From the NCBI GenBank assembly GCA_026120185.1, contig JANUWF010003376.1, positions 2,790,001 to 2,854,000 on the forward strand: a stretch of 64,000 bases of DNA, read 5' to 3'. Position numbers and translations under genes: made by a program. Below are positions 59,056 through 64,000 of this stretch, in pieces. This DNA comes from Voacanga thouarsii (Eukaryota; Streptophyta; Magnoliopsida; Gentianales; Apocynaceae). The stretch's first letter is position 1. The number at the start of each line of letters is the position of its first letter. Below the pieces are notes generated by a model, which was not told where the DNA came from, ran no database searches, and was given only the letters and a program-made list of their open reading frames with translations.

Positions 59056-60576
59056 TGGTAGGGCCTAAATTAGTCATATTTTTATTAGTTATTTGAGGCA
59101 GTTTTGTGATACATTCTGTTAAATAACTAGTCATATTCCTTCATATTTGAGATTTTACCCTTGGAAAGGTATTTTGTGTATTATTTTAGATTTGAAGGGT
59201 AAAACAAAGCAAAAATGTCGCAAAACAGAACAAAGGCGGCGCCGGCCAAGACAGAGGAACCGACGCCGGCCATGTGCTGCTTGCACGCACTTTGAGGTGA
59301 TAAAAAATTGTTGAAACAGAACCAAATCGGTGCCAGCTCTAGCAGCCAAGGCGGCCCGGCTGTACTCTGGATAATATTGCGGGAAAATCAAGAAAAAAAT
59401 CGGCAAACAATTGAAGAAACATAACACAACTAGTGCCGGCTCCAGCAGCCAAGACGGCACCAGCTGTGCCCTGAAGATAAGGCGAAACCTTGATTTTTGC
59501 ACGCGATTTTTGGTAATCTATAGAATTTTAGTATCTTCCTATTTTTACTCGGCCAAGAACCTTACACCAATGAGTTTAGGCACTTCCTAAGCCTATAAAT
59601 AGATGGAAAACACAAGAGAAATGGGAGAATTCAGATAGCATAACAGAAAATCAATCAAGTCAAAGGAGGAATTCTTCAATTCAAGGAGGATTGTGTAAGA
59701 GGGTCTGCAAAGGATAAGAAGGAGGCTTGTCTATGAGTGCTTTCTTTTACTTTTATTTTCTTTTCTTGAACAATGATGTATTAATTATTTTATTGTAATT
59801 TGACATTATTTTAGGTATTCATGATTTTTAGAGTTACTTTGATCTTTTGATTAATTGATTGTTATTCTTGGTGTTCAATTACTGGTGCTAATTACGAGAT
59901 TAATTGGTTATTTCTCTCCATTAGCTTGCTTGAGAAATGGTTGATGCTGGTTTCAATTCATTAATTTCATATTTGTTGTCTCTTAACTTGCTTGAAAAAG
60001 AGGTTGATTGCGAAGAACTAGGTAATTGAAGGTTAATTGATGTTTGCCAGAATATGGATTCATTGGTTAATTTCGTATTTTAAGTTTGTCAGAATATGGA
60101 AATTTAATCAAAGATTGTGTTTAATGAATCTTTTGGGTGAATTAGTTGAGACAGAATATGTGATGCTAATTTGTCTAGAAGATTGTGATTTCATGGATTG
60201 AAAAAGAAGTGAGTCTACCTTAATCCTTTATGTAGCCAAGAGAATAGTTAATTAGGATGATGATTAGGTTCTTTAAGATCATGTTTGTTAAAATAATGGT
60301 TGAAGTTACATAATTCTCCATCATTGTCATGTATATATTATTTTATTTATTTTCCTTTTTTTTTCTTTTTCACTTTATTGAGATGGTTAAACAATAAAAG
60401 AAAAGTGATTAATGCATACTTGTTCCTTGAGAATCAATACTTGTTTGAACCCTATGCTCTGTTAATGATGAGTACGTTTGCTCATATGTGTAATTTGGGA
60501 TTGGCATTTTAGTTTGTACTTGATTGAGAATGTGCTTATTTTTATATGATTTTTATACCCAAATCCATACGTATTA
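59056..60576 (+). mobile_element. 5' LTR, Athila-like family A
   Basis: It starts TGGTAGGGCCTAAATTAG and ends CCATACGTATTA (family end TACGCATCA, decayed); 1521 bp. GC boxes lie at 59236-59470 (GGCGGCGCCGGCC, GACGCCGGCC, GACGGCACCAGC), and the TATA box TATAAATA is at 59594-59601. Confidence 0.9.
59594..59601 (+). promoter_or_regulatory. TATA box of the copy 3 LTR
   Basis: TATAAATA in the context AAGCCTATAAATAGATGG, identical to the context at 1113 in the related solo LTR. Confidence 0.6.
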
Positions 60577-60582
60577 AGTTTT

Positions 60583-60600
60583 TGGCGCTGTTACCGGAGA
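60583..60600 (+). promoter_or_regulatory. Primer binding site, tRNA-Asp type
   Basis: TGGCGCTGTTACCGGAGAAC, two or three changes from TGGCGCCGTTGCCGGGGA, the best-preserved primer site of the Athila-like copies here. Confidence 0.75.
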
Positions 60601-60852
60601 ACAATATCATGAAAGCTTGGATTTTGTTAATTTAATCATGTAAATATGTAAATAGGTAAATATGAGAATATGTACAATTGTTCTTTTCGTAAAAAAGTGC
60701 TATCTTTTGTATCTTGTGTATACTCTTGTAACCTAACCTACTAACTTTGACTATGTTCTATTGACTCACTTTGTAATCTTTTAATTTTGTTGTAATCATG
60801 AATCCTGTTATCTAACTTGCTTCTTGTCTTTTCTAGGTGTTATCCTTGGTAC

Positions 60853-62220
60853 ATGACCTGAAAATGTAAAGGCGAGATAGTCGATTTTGACCTTGAAATC
60901 GAAAGGGCACTATCAAAGATTCGCCGGACAATCTAAAGGAACTTGATTATTGACATGGATGGTGCTCAAAATAACAATGCTGGGAATAATAGGAGGGTTA
61001 TGGATGACTTTGTGAAACCTGCAATCTCGGGCATCTGCTCGAGTATCACTAGGCCTAGGGTGGATGCGAATAATTTTGAAATAAAGCCCAATATTATCCA
61101 GATGGTCCAAAACATGGTTCAATTTGATGGGCTACCTGAAGAAGATCCCAATGCCCATTTAGCTAGTTTCCTTGAGATTTGTAATACTTTTAAAATGAAT
61201 GGTGTTTCTGAGGATGCCATAAAGTTAAGACTTTCTCCTTTTTCTTTGAGAGATAGAGCCAAATCTTGGTTAAAGTCTTTACCTACATGTTCCATCACTA
61301 CTTGGAATGCCTTAGTTGAAAAATTTCTTGCCAAATATTTCCCTCCAGCTAGGATAACCAAACTTAGGAATGAGATATTTGCCTTCCAACAATTAGATTC
61401 TGAGCCCTTGTATGAAAGTTGGGAGAGATTTAAGGAAATGTTGAGAAAATGCCCATACCACGAATTTGAGTTAGGAATGCAGATGCTTATATTTTTGAAT
61501 GGCCTCACGTTTGCAACATGCCAAGTGGTGGACTCTTCTGCAGGGGGTTCCATCAATCATAAGACCCCAAAATAGGCATTCGATCTTATTGAAAATCTGA
61601 CTTCTAATAACTACTCTTGGGGAAGTACACGGTATAGAGCTCGTGTGCAAAGAGTACACAAAGTGGATGCTGTGGCAGCATTGAAGGCTAAGGTGGACGC
61701 CTTGACTCAGAATATGGAACGGATGGTGATGCCTCAAGGCTAGGTATTGAAGTTAAGTTGTGATTTCTATGCAGAGGGGCACAGAAATCATAAATGCCAA
61801 AATATGGGTTCACTCAAAGAAACTATGGAACAAGCGGCATTTGCAGGTAATGTCCGTCCAAGTAATAACCCTTATAGCTCTACTTATAATCCTGGTTGGA
61901 GAAATCACCCTAATTTCTCTTGGATCAATGGAAACCAACCTAGGTAGGGTTCTTTAAATTTTGGAGGAAATCAAAGGAACCAAACCCCCATGAACAATAA
62001 TGTAGCACCTTCAAAGCCACCATTAGAGGAATTAATTGGCCAATTGGTAAGTACAACAGAGACTAGGGGTCGATGTTACAATAAGGAACCTAGAGGCCTC
62101 CATGCGTAACTTGGAAAACTAAATTGGTCAACTAGCCAAACTACTAGAGGATCATCAAGCCGGAACATTACCAGGAAACACTGAGGAAAATCCACGGGAT
62201 CAAAGATGTGGAAAACATTG
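60853..62220 (+). pseudogene. Athila-like gag (Retrotrans_gag), least decayed copy
   Basis: ATG 60853 is equivalent to the start at 37807; stops at its third codon and at 60934 interrupt the N-terminus. From 60943 a 210-codon open stretch carries RVMDDFVKPAISG, MVQFDGLPEEDPNAHL, FLEICNTFKMNGVSEDAIKL, FSLRDRAKSWLKSLPTCSIT, KYFPPARITKLRNEI and YESWERFKEMLRKCPYHEFE, the whole capsid core. After a stop at 61573 come NRARVQ-like repeats of the linker, a knuckle CDFYAEGHRNHKC whose second cysteine is tyrosine, and YNPGWRNHPNFSW. The end equals GTLPGNTEENPRD near 62165-62200. Non-functional, but clearly the best guide to the family. Confidence 0.92.
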
Positions 62221-63322
62221 AAGCCATTTTTTATTTACTTTTAGTTTTGTGATTGGTACAATTTTTATTTTTGTTATTTTGGTTGATTATTTCTCATGAA
62301 TTAAAATGCATTATTCATCATTATTATGTGTTCATCATTTTTCTTAATAAATAAAAAAAAAAGAAGAAGAAGAGAAGGGCGGACAGAATGCAGCCGGCGC
62401 CAGCTAGGGCTAGGACTAGCACCTGTTCCGTGGGGCAAGGCAAAAGAAATAGGCCCTTTTGGCCACTTCTTTCAAAATTTCCAACTCCTTCTCAAATCCT
62501 TTTTAACCTGCGCCGGCTTCACCTCCCCAGCTTCCCAAAATTTGATTTTTCACCTCCTAATCACTTTTATATCATCCATCTACCTTTCTTTTGTTGATCC
62601 TACGGATCAAAAATCTCTAAATCTTCCATTTTTCACAACAAACTCACCTTCAAACTACAAGCAAAGAGCTTGGATTTCTGCAAAAAAGACTATATCTTTT
62701 GCTTGCCCATGCATACACGAGCACAAAGGTGTGATTTTTATTCAATTCCCACGGTTAAAATGGTGTAGACGACTTTTTCTAATTTTAGGGACAATTTTGG
62801 CCGAAAATTGGGAGTTGTTTATGTTCTCTTGAATGGGGCATTACCTCTTAAGCTTAATGACTTTGGATAGACTAGGAGTTAATGGTTCTTGGATACTTGA
62901 TTCAGGCACATGATTATTAGGAAATTCATGCATATATCTAAGGTTAGAATTGTGGTTATTTATGATGGTTGAGTAATTGCTACACATGGAACTTGAATTA
63001 GTTTTCACACAATGCCATAATGATGCCTTCATTCACATGATCATGTATACTCGAATGCATTGGGGATATTCAATATATTTATACTTTACAGTGAGCTTTA
63101 TATGTATTCTTGCAGGTTATGTTGAATTGATTGGAAGAGATTGAATTGGTTGTTGTTGAGACTGTGATATACATTCAAGGAGTTTGGGCATTGTTGTGGT
63201 AAGATTGGTTGAGGTTTGAGTGAGAGTTGAGGATTGTGTTTGAAACAAGTAGCTACACCCTTTTTACTTCTTTGAGCTCATTTGTTCTATCCTTCTATTT
63301 TCACCACTACTCACTTGACAAC
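62221..63322 (+). other. Spacer between gag and ORF2 (copy 3)
   Basis: An A-rich tract at 62350 is followed by GC boxes (CAGCCGGCGCCAGCT at 62390, TGCGCCGGCTTCACC near 62510). The conserved short frame comes next, then a GGTTGTTGTTGAG-type stretch at 63140-63220 just before ORF2. It has the same block order as the spacers of copies 1 and 2. Confidence 0.6.
62326..62832 (+). other. Conserved short frame in the gag-ORF2 spacer (copy 3)
   Basis: An open frame of 168 codons. Its second half (about 62610-62790) aligns without stops to the 85-codon frame of copy 1, through SAKKTISFACPCIHEHKGVI and FIQFPRLKWCRRLFLILG against FLAFLQSNSCHDFSLFLG. The first half is low-complexity and lysine/arginine-rich and may not belong. 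Function unknown. Confidence 0.35.
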
Positions 63323-64000
63323 ATATCTAGAGCACGGGGTCAATCCTCTAAAAGGGCGAGAGCTTCCTCTTCCTTAGCCCCTTCATCCATTGATCCTTTG
63401 TTCCTTAGACCAACTGAGTTTATCGATCCATCATGTGAGGAATGGTATAATAGGAGAGCATCTAACAAGATCATTGTAGAGTGTACATTCGCACCTACCT
63501 TAGACCGTGCCCTTAAATTAAGAATGATGTTTAGAAGGCTACGATGGGGATCGATAGTACAGCTAAAAGGGAAGTATTGTCCAGTGTTAATCAAATAATT
63601 CTATGCTAAGATGGTTGATAAGGGCAATAAACTCCTTCCCCACATTGAGATGAGAGTGAAAGGAATCCCTATTATCATCACACAAAATCACTTAGCTAAT
63701 ATTCTCCAGGTGTTTGATGATGATTCTTGGCTAGGGATAGATGTTAACAATAAAAAAAAATTCTTTCTGACCCTAATTGGGATGCCAATGGGACTAGAGC
63801 CACTTTAGGATTGTATAAGCATAATGCCTTCCAGGCCAACAGTTTCTATTCAAACAATGATCTTGTTGCTAACTTTAGAGCTCTAGTCTATATGTTTAGG
63901 TTCAATATTGTACCCCGTGCCAGTGGATTTAATAAGACCCGCCTTATTAACACCTATATTTTGCATAGGATGATGAACACCCTACCTATCCCTCTTGCAC
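63323..64000 (+). pseudogene. ORF2, putative plant transposon protein, partial at window end
   Basis: The likely original ATG is ATA here (63323), in ISRARGQSSKRARASSS. The frame continues EFIDPSCEEWYNRRASNKII, FAPTLDRALKLRMMFRRLRW and LKGKYCPVLIK, a stop at 63596, FYAKMVDKGNKLLPH, and VKGIPIIITQNHLANILQVF. After a frameshift near 63750 it gives RALVYMFRFNIVPRASGFNK and LINTYILHRMMNTLPIPLA up to the window edge. Motif order equals copy 2 (40350-41558). Confidence 0.82.

Larger units (their letters stand above)
59056..64000 (+). mobile_element. Athila-like element, copy 3, running off the window
   Basis: The 5' LTR, primer site, gag, spacer and start of ORF2 are in the same order and spacing as in 35986-44559. 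Its LTR belongs to family A (as 691-2048 and 7656-9202). No pol domain lies between gag and ORF2. The 3' half and 3' LTR are beyond position 64000, so completeness cannot be judged. Confidence 0.85.

Noticed and set aside
59155..59502. 115-codon minus-strand frame
   Set aside because: It lies within the GC-rich U3 part of the 59056 LTR and is antisense to the LTR; no domain.
61119..61556. 145-codon minus-strand frame
   Set aside because: It is the antisense shadow of the well-preserved gag core on the plus strand.

Overview
This is a stretch of plant nuclear DNA, almost certainly from a eudicot. It is AT-rich and consists almost entirely of decayed transposable elements nested inside one another. 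I see Ty1/Copia, chromovirus-like Gypsy, Athila/Tat-like Gypsy, a CACTA DNA transposon and a plant LINE tail. No intact host gene, rRNA or tRNA gene was found. The only host-derived coding sequence recognised is a broken 5' piece of the mitochondrial complex I subunit NDUFA13/GRIM-19, carried inside the CACTA element. The species cannot be named from the sequence alone.

Left part (1-9202). A Copia gag/protease pseudogene is split by a solo Copia LTR (270-3568, target duplication GAGCT). That LTR is itself split by a solo Athila-like LTR (691-2048, AAGAT). Then come a piece of a TGTAACACC-type Gypsy LTR (4057-5435), a truncated Athila-like LTR (5436-6756), and the leader and LTR of minus-strand Athila-like elements (6757-9202).

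Middle-left (9203-23275). A truncated plus-strand Athila-like gag plus ORF2 is fused head-on to the preceding LTR. It is followed by an LTR fragment that cuts a minus-strand Gypsy gag-protease-RT pseudogene (11620-14147), then by that element's primer site and LTR. An unassigned purine-rich tract, another minus-strand Athila-like leader and LTR (16861-18856), and a retroelement without recognisable pol (ORF 19284-20950, LTR from 22184) complete this part.

Centre (23276-57965). One Copia element occupies 34.7 kb because four other elements lie inside it. Its two LTRs (23276-25136 and 56060-57965) are flanked by TGAAT and TGAAC, and the gag, protease, integrase, RT and RNase H remnants lie between them in order. 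The insertions are a 9.2-kb CACTA element (26223-35470, duplication AGT), a complete pol-less Athila-like element (35986-44559, duplication TTAAC), and two large solo LTRs of one Gypsy family in opposite orientations (45287-48522, GAGTT; 51417-55538, CCAAT/CCGAT). The CACTA element carries terminal and subterminal repeats, a tandem array of about 150-bp units, the NDUFA13 fragment and a LINE tail, but no transposase that I can recognise.

Right part (57966-64000). Fragments of the TGTAACACC-type Gypsy family are followed by a third Athila-like element (LTR 59056-60576, tRNA-Asp type primer site, gag, spacer, start of ORF2) that runs off the window.

The most unusual content is the host-gene capture by the CACTA element, and the repeated pol-less layout LTR-gag-spacer-ORF2-LTR, whose spacer encodes a short conserved peptide frame in all three copies. 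Repeated GGCGCC-centred palindromes in the LTRs and spacers are also notable. All identity statements are by eye.
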